Assembly: GCF_019649055.1 (NCBI RefSeq)
Contig: NW_026570227.1
Coordinates: 1,426,001 to 1,490,000, forward strand
Direction of reading: 5' to 3'
DNA: 64,000 nucleotides
DNA from: Paramacrobiotus metropolitanus
Taxonomy: Eukaryota > Tardigrada > Eutardigrada > Parachela > Macrobiotidae
Part shown: positions 46,001 through 58,496 of the stretch, piece after piece
How positions within the stretch are numbered: position 1 is the first letter of the stretch
How the letters are laid out: each line of letters begins with the position of its first letter
The notes under the pieces: model-generated
Database searches by the model: none
What the model saw: only the letters and a program-made list of their open reading frames with translations
Told to the model about the DNA's origin: nothing
Position numbers and translations under genes: made by a program

Positions 46001-49000
46001 ATACCAAATTTTAGCGCAAATGTACGAGTATTTTGAATTTATTCACAGATTTACTGAAATCATTATCCCATCATCTAAGGCAGTTTTTACACTGGATTAA
46101 TTTTTAACACCAGTTCCTTCTTTGTTAAATTATTTAATAAAACCGACTTAATATTTTTTTACTAGATTTCGATTTATTATAAGGCAGTTTTTACCTGGAA
46201 ACATCCAACTTCTTAATTTTTAACAAAAATTTCTTCTTTATGTAATGAAATAGAATTTATTTCTCCTCAGGATTTTTCGGTTTATTATAACTTTATAAGG
46301 CAATTTTTACACTGGCTTAATTTCAAAATAGAAATTCCTTCTTTATTTATTCATTAAATAAAACTGATGGAATATAGTTTTTCCTGGATTTTTCGGTTTA
46401 ATTCATTGGTGAGTACTGACGCGGTCGGGGCAGGGCCAGCGCCAAATGCCGGTCGCCATGACTGGCTTCGGCCTTGATTTCATCGTAGACGGTGCGCATA
46501 TGCGGCAGATGCTGCAGCATCAGCCGGCCCAGCGCGTCGCCCAAGGGATCGAACAGATCCTGGAACTGGTACGTCAGCGTCAGGTAGTGCTTGAAGGGGA
46601 TCCGCTCCAGCACCTCCGTGCCGTACATCCGGCAATCCAACACCTTCGCCGTCACTGCAAAACACCCGCCGAATCCTCCGTCAAATCCGCAAAAAAATCA
46701 CATCATCGCGCTATTTTCAAAACTATGTTTAGTCTAATTAATTTCAAGTCCGCTTTACCTTTTCACTTTAATTTCATTTTAATTTCTGTTCTATTTAATC
46801 AATACTAACTTTCAATTTTTCATTCACGGGGAATAAAAAATCACATTTATTGTTAATAATTTTGAAATAATTACTGTTATAATTGTTAAATTTTCAGTTA
46901 ATTTTCTTTTTCATTGGAATAATATTATAAATTTGTTTATTTTTCGGTATGGAAACAAAGCAGGATAAATTGCTGATATTATTTTTATCAATTTTACTTG
47001 TACGTTTACTGTAAATAGTTTTAAATAATTAATTGTACTTAATTAATACTTAATTAAATAATTAATTGTGTAAATAATTTTTTTTCTAATTTTTTAATCT
47101 CGATTGATTTTATAGTCGTTTTCATTTCAGTAATGCTAAGTTTTTTTTTATTTTTCTGGTATGGAAATAAAATCGGATAAATTGCTATTATTATTTTTTT
47201 AAATTACTAAATTAATATGGTCGTCTTACTGAAGGTCTTGAGGTTGTTCATATAAAAATCATTGAACAGCAACACATAGAACGCCATGAGGACCTTCCCG
47301 ACGTTCCTGTAGGGATCGCTGACATCCTGGCGTTGAAACAAGTCCACGGTGCGCAGCTTCTTCATGTCCAGCGCGCTGAGCGCCGCCGGCGGCCGGTCGT
47401 AGATGAGCCCCAGGACGTCGGCGGGCGTGAAGGGCTTCTGCAGGGCGGTGTAGTCGTCCGGGCCGTCGGAGATGCGGCGCAGCACCGGCAGCGTGGTCTG
47501 CACGAACACCGTCAGCAGGTGCACCATCATCGGGTGCACCGGCAGCCAGCATTTGCTCATCTGATGGGCGATCCATTCCTGGCCAAATTCAAACCGTTTT
47601 TAAAATTATTTCCAAAAAAATTACATTAAATTTTGAAAATTCTTTTTCCGAGTGTTTTTCCTGTTATACATAAACAAAAAAACTAATGAAATATTAACCG
47701 GCATTTATTAATATTATTTTCATATTTAATTTAATATTTAATACTACATCGCAGTTAACTTAATATTTTCACCAGTTATCCAAATTCTATTTTATTAAAC
47801 CGGCATTTAATTTGATCAATTTCTGCATTTTCATCTGTCTCAATTATACTTTTGTAAAAAAAAACTTTGTTCAAACCAGCTCGAATTCTCGGCGGTGGGT
47901 TTGATTTGGAACCGATCTGATTTGAAATCTGAACTGCGAAACGTTTGCCGTTGTGATTTTTTCAACGGTCGTAAAAAAAGCCACCGCAAAAAACCGTTTA
48001 ACTTGTGTATGAAATATTGTAGTGGAGTGGCAAAACTTCCACCACGCAGTGGGTCGTTAAGGCTGAACGATAAGCGACGGTGTCAATTTACTCGTAGATT
48101 AGAAATTCTTTTTCCGTCTCCTACGGCAATTATTGTTCAGTTTTTCAGTAGGGAAAAATACCGAGAAAATTTTCAAGAAAATTCCGGTATCATGCTCACC
48201 TTGACGGAGATGTTGTAGACGGCGTAGGACTTGTTGTGGAGGATATTGTAGATGCAGTGCACCGGCAGGGCGTGGGTTAGGGCGGCGTTGAGCTTCTCCG
48301 TCGGCGGGATGCGCAGGGAATACCGCCACAACGCCTACGACAAGCAGCATCCCGTACATGGCGTATTTTTATTATTTAGGATTTCTTCGTGCAGCAGGCA
48401 GCCCATTTCCGGATTTTTTATTACTTATTTATTAGCTTATTTAGTAGCTTTATTTCATAATTTATTATATAGGATTCTCATGGCTAAAACCAACAAACTA
48501 CTGTTTAAGGGAAATAAATTAAGGAATAACACCAAAGCAGCCCGTGAATCGCACTAAGAGACTGGTGGAATTTCGTAGTGAAGTGACTGTTCAGATAGAT
48601 GGCCAATCGATTTGAAATTAAACTAAAGCAGTCACAACTTAATCCGGTCCGTTTTTTTCAATTTTCAGACAATTTTTCCCACCATAAAGATCATTTTTAT
48701 TATTTTTTGATGGGTAAATTATTGAATGTTATTGAATAAATAATATAACCGATTCCGAATAAATAACGGAACAAATTCAGGAATCAAATTCAACCAAAAT
48801 AACAGATTAAAAATCAAACTCTATCACAAATAAACCTTACCTAAATTGATGAAAGTTTAGGTAAGTTGCAGTGAATTTTTTACCACTAATGGCTAAAGTA
48901 GCTGTTCTTTATGATCCCAACAGGAAAAATAAATAGTCTACTTGTCCGCACGCTTGGCGAGAAATTGTCATTACAGATACTAAATCAAGCAGTTGTTGAA

Positions 49001-52000
49001 GCAGTTTTGGCGACTCTGTCTCATCCACTGCACTACGACCACCGACACTTACTTCGTCGCGAAAGACTTCAGCGTTAATGAGCAGTTTCAAACGCACCAC
49101 CATCTGCGGCTTGATATTGACCTGCAACACCATCCCGTCCGATCAGAAAAGACAACGTGATTATAAATCCAGCAAAAACATCCGTAATTTTGTGCAAAAT
49201 ATGTTGATTACAATTTAACAAAAAAAACCCATTCAATTTTAAAGAGCAAAATAAATTTTATTAAAATTATTGCAATCAAATTTCATTAAATTGCTAGAGC
49301 TAATTTATTTTAAAATCAACTGTAAAAAACAACTCAATAAATCAATCAAAAATTAAATGTCTTAAATTACGAAGGACAGTTGAAGTACCGTGCTCGTACT
49401 AAATTTGAATAACTACAATATGAATAAAAACATTTATAACAGTTAGAAATAAAATGCACCACTTCATTTAATAGCATAATATTATTTAAAATAAAACGTA
49501 TTGAAATAAAACAAACGTACCTTGGTGAGGAGATATCCGCTGATGACGGCCGACACCTCCTTCCACTCATTGGCCCGCAGATGCGCCACAATGAGCAGCA
49601 GCGCCTCCAGACACGTCCCACCACCCGTCAGCCCGCTGAAGTCCAGCTCCAGGATCCACTTCATCCAGGCGACAATCTCCTGCTCCACGGTGCGCTCGCT
49701 GAGGAGTTCCGGGAAGGACACCAGACAGCACACGCCCAGGATGATGAAGGCGTTGCCGCTGCCCGTCAGCTTGACGCGGCTGGTCACCAGTTTGGATAAG
49801 ATGCGGTACTCGTCGTTGGTCAGCGTCAGGTTGGCCGCTTCCTTCAGTGTCGCGTAGAGGTAGATCAGACGCGAGGCGGACTGGAGGGAGGCGTCGGGGA
49901 GGAAGAGGCCGGGTTTCTCCGGGAGGAGTTTGTGGGCGTGGGTCAGTAACTGCAGTCGGCATTCCACGAAATGCGCATTCTGCCGCTGCAATTTATTATT
50001 ACAAAATTATACTTAGCGGATAAAAAAATCCGAAAAAATCGAAACATCTATAAAAGGAGTGAAAAATAACAAATGTTCATAAAAAAATTCCACAAATTAT
50101 TTTAAAATAAGTTAAAAACTCTGAAAAATCAAACCACAACAGTAGATAAAGAAAATGGCGGACAAATAAACAAAACCATAAATTAAATTAATTGCATTGT
50201 AAATGGCACGCATGGGCAGCAATAAATCGAACAAAAACGAAGAATTTAATATTTATTTTTATTTATTTAAGAGTTTGAGGGCGTGGATCCGCAGTTGCAG
50301 CCGGCATTCCACGAAATGCGCATTCTGTCTCTGTAATTTATTATTACCAACATATATGAAATAGGATAAGAAACAGAAAAAATTTAAACAGCTTTTAAAG
50401 ATATAAAAAATGGCAAATATTCGAATAACAATTACACAAACTAGTTTCAACATAAATCAGAATGTCTGAAAAATTAAATAACAAAAATAGGTAAAGAAAA
50501 TTAAATAAAAACCACTCAAAGTAAATTAGTAAATGTATATGGCAGTATGAAATCAAACAAAATTGTAAAAATTTTATTAACACGAATTGATGAAAAAACC
50601 TTGAAACACTGTAAAAATAGATCATAAAGAAATTAAATGAAAACAACGCAAAATAAATTAATTAATTAAATGGCAGTATTAAATCAAACAATAATTAAAA
50701 AAGTTTATTATCACGAATTGACGAAAACATCTTGAAAAATTGTAGAAACAGATACTGAAGGTATGAAATTTAGGAATTAGAATCTTGTGAGATTTCGTAG
50801 TGCAGTGACAATGATCCCAGGCTTCCAGCTACGGGCCAGTGTTAAACAAGGGAAAAATATACAGATAAAGTACGATACACGACCCCGTAAATTTTGCGAT
50901 AAATCTTTTTTCAGTTGTAAGAAACTGATTACGAATGGATAAAGCAATTCGACAAAATCTAAACGGTAAAAAAAACACACACAAAATACGTACTCGTACG
51001 CAAACTGAATGATCAATTATCTAAAATGAAAATTAAACCCAGAAGATCATAAAAATTACAAGAAAAATAGAAATACAAAACGGAAATGCCACTTACCGCT
51101 CCGGCGAGGCCGACACACTTGACGGCCCACTGGCGCGTCTCGCCGCGCGGCGCCACCAGCAGCTGGTAGAAGAGGAGGGCCACGGCGTCGGCCAGGATGA
51201 ACTTGGGGGCCAGCGCGTAGTCCGTGTGCTGGATGACGCCGGTGCGCGGCGGCGGACGCGCCTGCCGGCCCTTCTCCAGCACCAACGACAGAATCAGCAC
51301 GAAGAAACGCTGCTGTCCCACCTACACACATTTATCACAATTAATTCAGCCAGCGCTGAATTTTTTGAATTTTATTTCTATTTTTATTTATTTTTTTTGA
51401 ATTTTTGATTGTGAAGAAATGCACGTACGGCCATGTAGTGGAGATGGCTGGCGGTTTTGGGGAACTGGCGAGTGAGGTGCAGGAGGATTTCCCCGTAGAA
51501 TCCGCTGGCCGGATCGTCCAGATCCTCGCCATTGCACTGCGCCATCAAATGCTCGTACACTGCATAAAATATGATAAAAATTAGGAAAAATTTCTCACGT
51601 CAAAGTAAATCGTGATCTCTTAATTATTACACCTTTAAAAACACGTGGTTTACACAATTAGTATTTTAAAAAAATTTTGGTACCCAAAATTGTAAAACAA
51701 TTTATAATTTATCAAGAAAATTATAGTATTAAAAGCACTAATTATTTAAAACTTACATTGAGTCTGATTGAAAATTACTAAAAAGATAAATTATTTTCAA
51801 GAATTGTCAGAAAATCTACATTATCAAATACTAATACTAACAAAAATGTTTTGATTTGTTGCTGGTGTTTTTATGACGCTGTCCACTACACCCACGGTTC
51901 ATAAACCAACAAAATTTGAAATTTAAAAAACAAATGGTAGAAAAAAATTTAACTGCTGAAATTCAAAACAGAGAATAGCTATTTAACTAGCTATTAATAT

Positions 52001-53663
52001 TTTCTATTAATAGCTTTTAACATTTTCGAGAATAGCTGTAAATATTTCAAGAATTACTGAAACACATGCGTATTTTCTAATATTTCTAATACAAAAATTA
52101 AGATTACAAAAAATGAAAAAAATGAGTATTAAAAATTTAACAACATTAAAAAAATCAGTAATTTAAAAAAGTGTCCAGCTAATTAAAGCACGAGTAACAT
52201 GGACTCTAACCGGTGAGAATTCGCTTGGGATTATGCAGTAGAATCCGATCGAGGATCCACAGTCCGTGCGGGAGATGCAGGACGGTGTGGCAGAGCTCCA
52301 CGAAGGGAATGACATTCTCCAAACCTAGACAAATGTCCTGTGTGATCGACGGCAGCAAAAAAACAGCAGCCAGAATCAGGGAATACGCGTACCGGTGGCC
52401 AGGATCGCCAGGATGCGGGCGACGGGCTCCAGGCAGGAGGAGGCCGAGAAGATCTCCGAGGGGAAGACGGTCAGCTGCCACTTGGACGGGCGCTGCGCCG
52501 GGGCCACCTACCCACACAAATCCCCATCAGTAATTCGTCTTCCTTCGATTTTAAATTTAATTCAGAAAAATAGATCTTTAAATTTCTTTGTGAAAATGAT
52601 ATTTTATTGTGGAAATTCCACACCCAACCAGCGCAAATGAAGTAATCTTTCCAGAAATCGTGGTAAAAAATACGAAAAATAAGCCAAGGGTTTTTTATAC
52701 AAATTTCCGAAAATTTTAAACTGAAAAGCAAAAAACCGAAAATTAAAATAATTCAACGAACAAAAAATTAATATAAAGTAAAGAGCATAATTAATTTATT
52801 AAAACACAGAGCAAAACAACTTGGCGAAAATACGAAAAACAGCCAAAATACGTATTTAAAAACCATCAAACTGAAACAGAAAAGTGGAAAAACATAACTA
52901 AATAAAAAAAATTTATCAAAATAAAGGAACAAATTGCGTGGTACGAAAAATCACGAAAAACTTTAAAACAGGCAGCAGTAATTTTTAACAAAACAAATGA
53001 GAAAATTAAATAAAAAAATGCGAAAAATAATTACAATTAAAGGAAGAAAATAAGAAGAAATATACAGGAAATTTAATAAAAAGAAGGCCAACGAAAGCAA
53101 CGGAATTACGTACCGCTAACAGATGCTGGCAGCGCAGGACCTCGTTGAGCAACATCCGCAGCTTATCACTCAGCTCCACCTGCGTGAAGACCGCGGCCAC
53201 CTTCTCCTTCACCTCCAGGACGCCGCGCACCAGCGCCCCCACCTCCCACTGCTCCATGGGCAGCGCCTCCGTGCCCAGCTTCTTCCTGCACCCCACACCA
53301 CCGTTAAACTATCACTTTCGAGATAAACTAACGCCAAAGCAGCAAGACAACCTAGGTTGTTGCCTCTGCCTCACCGCATGTTGATGTCGGTCTGCGCGTC
53401 CCGCTTGATGGGTCCCAGGTCCACCTCCAGGAGTTTCTTGTAGCCCAGGGTCTCGTCCGTGTCGCGCCCCGTGGAACGGCTGCGGGCGTGCGCGGGACGG
53501 ACGGGGGAGCGCCGTGAACGTCCGTCGCGAAGACCTGCAGGAACAGAGAGTGCGTCAATCGAGACTCGCTGTTTTGCTGCGATCTGCTCGAGCCCACATG
53601 CAAAGTACCGGGAAAGAGCGGTTTTTCCATCAGCAAACGGTCCAGTAAAATTTCGCGCGCCAT
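43045..53663 (-). CDS. INTS2: Integrator complex subunit 2 (16 exons)
   Basis: Subunit of the nuclear Integrator complex, which binds Pol II and cleaves snRNA and promoter-proximal transcripts. Exons (minus): 53,663-53,609; 53,534-53,375; 53,285-53,114; 52,507-52,393; 52,324-52,211; 51,559-51,429; 51,321-51,097; 49,985-49,521; 49,121-49,053; 48,334-48,200; 47,578-47,230; 46,654-46,421; 45,880-45,694; 45,605-45,483; 44,441-44,099; 43,527-43,045. All 15 junctions agree in phase, giving 1119 aa against about 1200 in vertebrates. Family-like stretches: VIPFVELCHTVLHL, IVAWMKWILEL, VNIKPQMVVRLK, LPVHCIYNIL, LEPLHILRCDP, ESAAVQILIEQL, LAKLVVFQ, ESLHICLDYL and SVAVARLAVDVLATLLT. The first about 90 residues do not look like the vertebrate N-terminus, so a further upstream exon is possible. 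Alpha-helical repeat protein, no catalytic site. Confidence 0.93.
44690..45173 (+). mobile_element. C-terminal relic of a reverse-transcriptase-type element in INTS2 intron 14
   Basis: Two overlapping frames on the plus strand. The first gives AGIPAKLEPRG, DRRPDGCTTFAWKRG and CLAWDVTCVDTVAPSHI. The second continues with FAPLAFETLGPWG, GEPRSHEFLRQR and SIEIQRGNAVSVFGT to a stop at 45,173. This tail is known to me from the ends of retroelement-like ORFs in invertebrate genomes. One frameshift (about 44,900) and no 5' part: dead. Confidence 0.7.
50270..50350 (-). repeat. Partial duplicate of INTS2 exon 8, inside intron 7
   Basis: Minus strand: an intact acceptor (TTACAG|AGA) followed by RQNAHFVECRLQL, identical to the start of exon 8 (49,985 downward), then RIHALKLLNK and a stop at about 50,273. 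AATAAA motifs follow directly. It could act as an alternative terminal exon. Confidence 0.75.
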
Positions 53664-54428
53664 GACTGAAATGAGTCCTTGCAGAATCTGGCAAACGGTA
53701 GATTAACAGGAAGGCTTTGCAACGGTATTTTCCAAATTACTCGTAAATTATTCAGCTCGCATATTTTGTCATGAAAAAGCCAAGATCGAAAACATCACAG
53801 CGTTATTCGGATTTGTCTTCCACATTTTTATTGTCACGATCTTCAATCTTCAAAAATTCACTGGCAAAAAATGAATCTGAAACCCTGGAAAATGAGGGAA
53901 ACTTCGAAAATGAAAAACTGGAAACAGTGGAAACTCGGAAAAATTCACGTTCAGACGTGAAATGTGTCGAAGAAAATCCCATGCTGCACACTGCGCAGCC
54001 GCCTACGGGCGGTCAACCGCTATGTCGAGCGACCGCCTGTGGGCGGTGGCAACAGGCTCAGCGCGTTGACTCAGCGTTGACTAAACAGCGGCGTCTGTGG
54101 ATGATGCAAGAATGCATGCAGATTGTGGCGGAAATTTATGATTAATTTCGGTCATGCTATTGATAACGGCCGTCGTTTGTGCTCGATAATCGTTTGTTTT
54201 CTTTCATCAGCCAAGTGTCGAGGAAAGACACTTGATAAAATTACCAGTACACGTGCCGTTTTTCCCTCGCTAGAATTAGCATCTGTACCAGTACCGTCTT
54301 CGATCGATGCTGGACAAATTCATACAGCGAGCGCAAATTTACCCATTTTTTACCTTTTACATCCTTTCCATTCTGATTTTGTTCTGTGGATTGGTTGGTG
54401 TATCGTGCGATCGCGGCAGTGCGGGAAA
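53664..54428. promoter_or_regulatory. Shared 765-bp region between divergent INTS2 and SARS1
   Basis: The two start codons (53,663 on minus, 54,429 on plus) face away from each other, so this stretch must hold both promoters. A local palindrome-like repeat (GCCTACGGGCGGTCAACCGC / CCGCCTGTGGGCGG) lies at 54,000-54,045. No TATA box is evident. The 124-codon ORF here is not conserved-looking and is not called. Confidence 0.6.
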
Positions 54429-57133
54429 ATGGTGCTGGACGTGAATCTGTTCCGTGAGGAGAAAGACGGGAAGGTGCAGGCTATCCGCGCCAGTGAAGGG
54501 AAACGTTTCCGTGATGGAGCGCTGGTCGATCAGGTCATCCATAGCGATGTTGAGTGGCGTAAAGCCAGGTACGTAGTTTCTTGATAGCTTTGCAGTCTGA
54601 CGCAACAATACCAGGTTTTCTCAAATTTTTATTAGATTTTGTGTGGACGAGTGGAACAAGTGGAAACGATGTGTCAGCAAAGAAATCGGTCAGCACAAGA
54701 AGGTATCTCTGTCAATGTACAACCAATATCTGTAATTTGATAGCTACTAGATTAGTAATTCAGTATTAATTCGAAATTACGAGTTTTGGATTTATAAAAC
54801 TTGCAGTTTCAGGCCGGCTCCAGTGCGGATTTTCAGGGCGAGAAAACCGCCGTTTTGTTAGACGGAGATGTAACTATTGCGCCAGCACAACTCCCGCCTC
54901 TGGAGTCCATGTCCGCCGATATTCTAAAGGTCACTTTTGTTTTAGGCTTTCTGTTTTATTTGCAGACTTATGAAGTAATCAGTTTTTGGCTATCCATACG
55001 AAATTCTTCTCTTGTACAGGGTCTGCAAATGGCTCAATTAAAGCAGTTAGCCGGCTTGATGGACCAGGAGATAAATCGGTACACTGATCTGATGACAACG
55101 CTGGAAGAACAACGGGATAAGGCGCTCAGAGAAATCGGCAACTTGGTGCACGACACCTGCATCGTCAGCAACGACGAGGTAGCGTTTGCTTTCCGTGAAA
55201 AACGTTGACTTAGTTAATTAGTTATGTAATCTTTGTTGCAAACAGGAAGAGAACGGCGTGGAGAGGGTCTTCGGGGACGTAGCATCCCGGAAAAAATGGT
55301 CGCATATTGATCTCATCGCCATGATCGGCGGTTGTGATACCCGTCGGGGGGCGGCTGTCGCCGGTGGGCGGGGCTATTATTTGCTAGTACGAAAACCACT
55401 CCCATGTTTTATTCTGATTAATTTCTTCTTATTTATTCGAATCTATTGAAAACATTTTATTTTGAAATTTCGTATTTTGACAATAATTATTTATTTTTAC
55501 GTACAGGGTCCCGTTGTGTATCTGGAACAAGCGCTCATCCAGCTATCCCTGCAGATTCTGGAAGACAAAGGCTTCACGCCCATGTACACGCCCTTCTTCA
55601 TGCGCAAGGACGTTATGAAGGAAGTTGCGCAACTGTCGCAGTTCGACGAGGAACTGTACAAAGTACGCTGCATAAGAAATCTTCAGAAAACATAAGACAG
55701 CCTAAGAAAACCTAAGAAACCCAGAGAAAGCCTGAGAAAACCTAAGAAAACATAGGAAATCATTCCTTTCGAATGGTCAAGGTCAGCGCTGATATCTAGG
55801 TGATCGGACGCGGCAGCGAGGACGCGGCGGACATTAGCACCGACGAGAAGTACCTGATCGCCACCTCCGAGCAGCCCATCGCCGCCTTCCACCGCGGGGA
55901 GTGGCTGCCGGCGGAGCAGCTGCCGTTGCGCTACGCCGGCGTGTCCACCTGCTTCCGCCAGGAGGTCGGCTCCAACGGTCGCGACACCACCGGCATCTTC
56001 CGCGTGCACCAGTTCGAGAAGGTGGAGCAGTTCTGTATTACCTCGCCGCATGATGATGAATCATGGCGCATGATGGAGGAGATGATCGGCAATGCGGAGT
56101 TGTTCTGCCGGACGCTGGGCATTCCCTATCGCGTTGTCAATATCGTTTCCGGTAGGTACTTGCGTACCCTTAATATGGTAATTTATCTTGCGCGCCGCTT
56201 TTTCCATATCAGAATCGCAAATAATCAGAACTATTAGCAATTTACAAGCAAAAATAATTGTAAGCGTTGAAAAAAAAGATATTTTGAAGCTACAACAGTT
56301 TCTCTATGTATTTTAACAACAGATAATAGACAAGCTTACCTGAGAAAAGCAGCAAACACGCTTCTCCAGTTCAACCCCGAAGTTTACTACGTAATCACTT
56401 CTTATTACTTTACTCAGTACTTCTACAAACGTCTGCATCTGCCCAGATAATAAGCAGATATAAAAAAGTTTCTGAATTATTTAAAATCAGTACTCGTGGG
56501 TACTGACTGCACTGAGCCTTGGCTATGATTTTGAGTAACACTAATCAAGTTTTGATATTTTAATTTTTTAGCAATATTTTTTTCAGTTCTTCGCGTAATT
56601 AATATCGCGGTTTTTCCATCCAGGAGCGCTGAATAATGCCGCCTCGAAAAAGTACGATTTGGAAGCCTGGTTCCCCGGAAGCGGTGCCTTCCGGGAGCTA
56701 GTGTCCTGCTCCAACTGCACCGACTACCAGTCGCGCCGGTTAGGCATCCGTTACGGACAGACCAAGAAACAACGCGATAAGGTCAGTATTTACGGCCAAT
56801 CTTTGCACGGTCGTTACATTTTACCGTTAAAACAAATGTTGTCGCTTTGGCGCGTCGTAGGTGGAGTTCGTGCACATGCTGAACGCGACCATGTGCGCGA
56901 CGACCCGCGTGATCTGTGCACTGCTAGAGAACGGGCAAACGGCGACCGGCATCACGGTACCGGAAGCGCTGCGCCCGTTCATGCCGACAAGTGAGGACGT
57001 GTTAAATTCACACTAGCTGCTATGTTGGCACTGTCATATTTTGTCTTCCTTTCCAGAGTACAAAGAGCAGATTCCGTTTGTTAAGAACGCCATTCTTGCG
57101 ATGGATAATGCCGTTAAAGGTCACAAGCAATAA
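54429..57133 (+). CDS. SARS1: Cytosolic seryl-tRNA synthetase (10 exons)
   Basis: Class II aminoacyl-tRNA synthetase; charges tRNA-Ser (and tRNA-Sec) with serine using ATP. Exons: 54,429-54,568; 54,636-54,702; 54,807-54,929; 55,020-55,178; 55,246-55,386; 55,507-55,662; 55,800-56,151; 56,624-56,781; 56,861-56,990; 57,057-57,133. Phases all match, giving 500 aa (human about 514). N-terminal tRNA-binding coiled coil begins [12 protein letters not shown]. Motif 1 region: [15 protein letters not shown]. Motif 2: [20 protein letters not shown]. Also [22 protein letters not shown] and [15 protein letters not shown]. Motif 3 region: [14 protein letters not shown]. The C-terminal basic tail typical of vertebrates is shortened to AVKGHKQ. 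Intron 3 is only 90 bp and starts with GTCACT. Confidence 0.96.
55685..55765. repeat. CCTAAGAAA microsatellite in SARS1 intron 6
   Basis: Six to seven degenerate CCTAAGAAA/CCTGAGAAA units; reverse complement of the array at 42,640-42,718. Confidence 0.8.
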
Positions 57134-57600
57134 TTCGATAAGTAACCAGAAGAGGGCGCTGGCTGCACTGTTTCTCCCGAGCTGCGCTGAAGTTGGGTTG
57201 TTGACAGCGAAATACAACTGCTGACTGCTGAGTACTCTGTTTTTTCCAATACAAAGATGATTAAACTGTAAAGACTTGAAAAGAACGAAGCCTTCAAGTG
57301 TTGTGTATACATGTGGCTGTAACTTTCCGGGATGGTAGCAACAGAGGAAGACTGCACTAACCAACTTCTCGTACCAAAACAGTACTTAATTTAGTGGCCA
57401 CTTTTTTTCCGAAAAAAAGTTTTCCGGGTAGCGCCGCGCAATGAACTACGAGTATTTTACTGCAGTGCTATACTTAAATACTGAATATGTAACTGGCGCG
57501 TCGGATTAACGCGGATAGAAAAGAAGCACCGAGTTAAAGGCAACTACTCGTACAATCAATTTGGGCGTCGTTATTATCAATCAACACACTGTACTTTAGC
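57134..57600. other. 3' flank of SARS1
   Basis: No gene supported. Confidence 0.4.
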
Positions 57601-57609
57601 GAAAGGAAG

Positions 57610-58137
57610 AAACGGAGTCCACGCTGTCTTAAACGAAGCAACCAAGCGGGCGCTGAGTTCGGCAAAAGTGCCATCGTCCTAGAGCCGGCGGGCTTAGATA
57701 GAGGCGATGGGAAGCGGCCGGATGGCGTGACAGCTTTCCCTTGGAAAAACGGAAAGCCGCTGGTATGGGATGTAACCGTGGCGGACACATTTGCTCAAAC
57801 ATACATCGCCCGTACGTCCAGGGTGCCGGGAAGTGCAGCAGAAATGCGGGAAAACCGGAAGTTAGGAAAATATAGCGGGTTGGCATCCCGTTACATAGTC
57901 CAGCCGTTGGCGTTTGAAACCACTGGAACATCCGGACCGCTGACGCAGAAATTATTTAAAGAGCTGGTGAGAAAGATTGTTGACAGTACAGCCAACCCTC
58001 GTTCCGGGGAGTTTTTGCGCCAAAGAATTGGGATCGAGATTCAACGAGGAAATGCAGTTTCTGTACTCGGTACATTTAGCGACAAGATAGAGAAAGAAGA
58101 TGTGTACTTTGCCTTTCACCTAGCTGAACGGAGATGA
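57610..58137 (+). mobile_element. C-terminal relic of a reverse-transcriptase-type element
   Basis: Frames carry NEATKRALSSAKVPS, then after a frame change IVLEPAGLDRGDGKRPDG and an open stretch to 58,137: AFPWKNGKPLVWDVTVADTF, PLAFETTGTSGP, GEFLRQRIGIEIQRGNAV and SVLGT. Same family as 44,690-45,173 but a diverged copy. AATAAA at 58,199. The polymerase domain is missing. Confidence 0.7.
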
Positions 58138-58496
58138 TGTTATGGATAGTTGTTATTGTTAACCCACTTTTGTACCGCATTTTTCGCTACGTACTGATCA
58201 ATAAAAAGCATACATTCCCTGTATTTTATTGGGTTATTCAAATCAACTTTGGTCACGTATTATATACAGTTTTATATACATCATATTAATGCCAGCACAT
58301 AATACACTTCATCCAGTCCCGTACCGAGACAGAACGTTTCCTCAACAAGCAGCATTACCCCGCATTAAAGCAACACTAATTCCTTGCATCAGGAATCGAA
58401 GGGTCCGCTTCTTCTACGAACGAACTCAAAACAGGGAACTACCCCAATGTTTGGGAAATTCTTTTTCGTGTGTGCGCCAGCTAACATGCCTCGCAG

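Noticed and set aside
53771-54145. 124-codon plus-strand ORF between INTS2 and SARS1
   Set aside because: Lys/Glu/Ser-rich, includes a local GC palindrome; probably part of the bidirectional promoter region.
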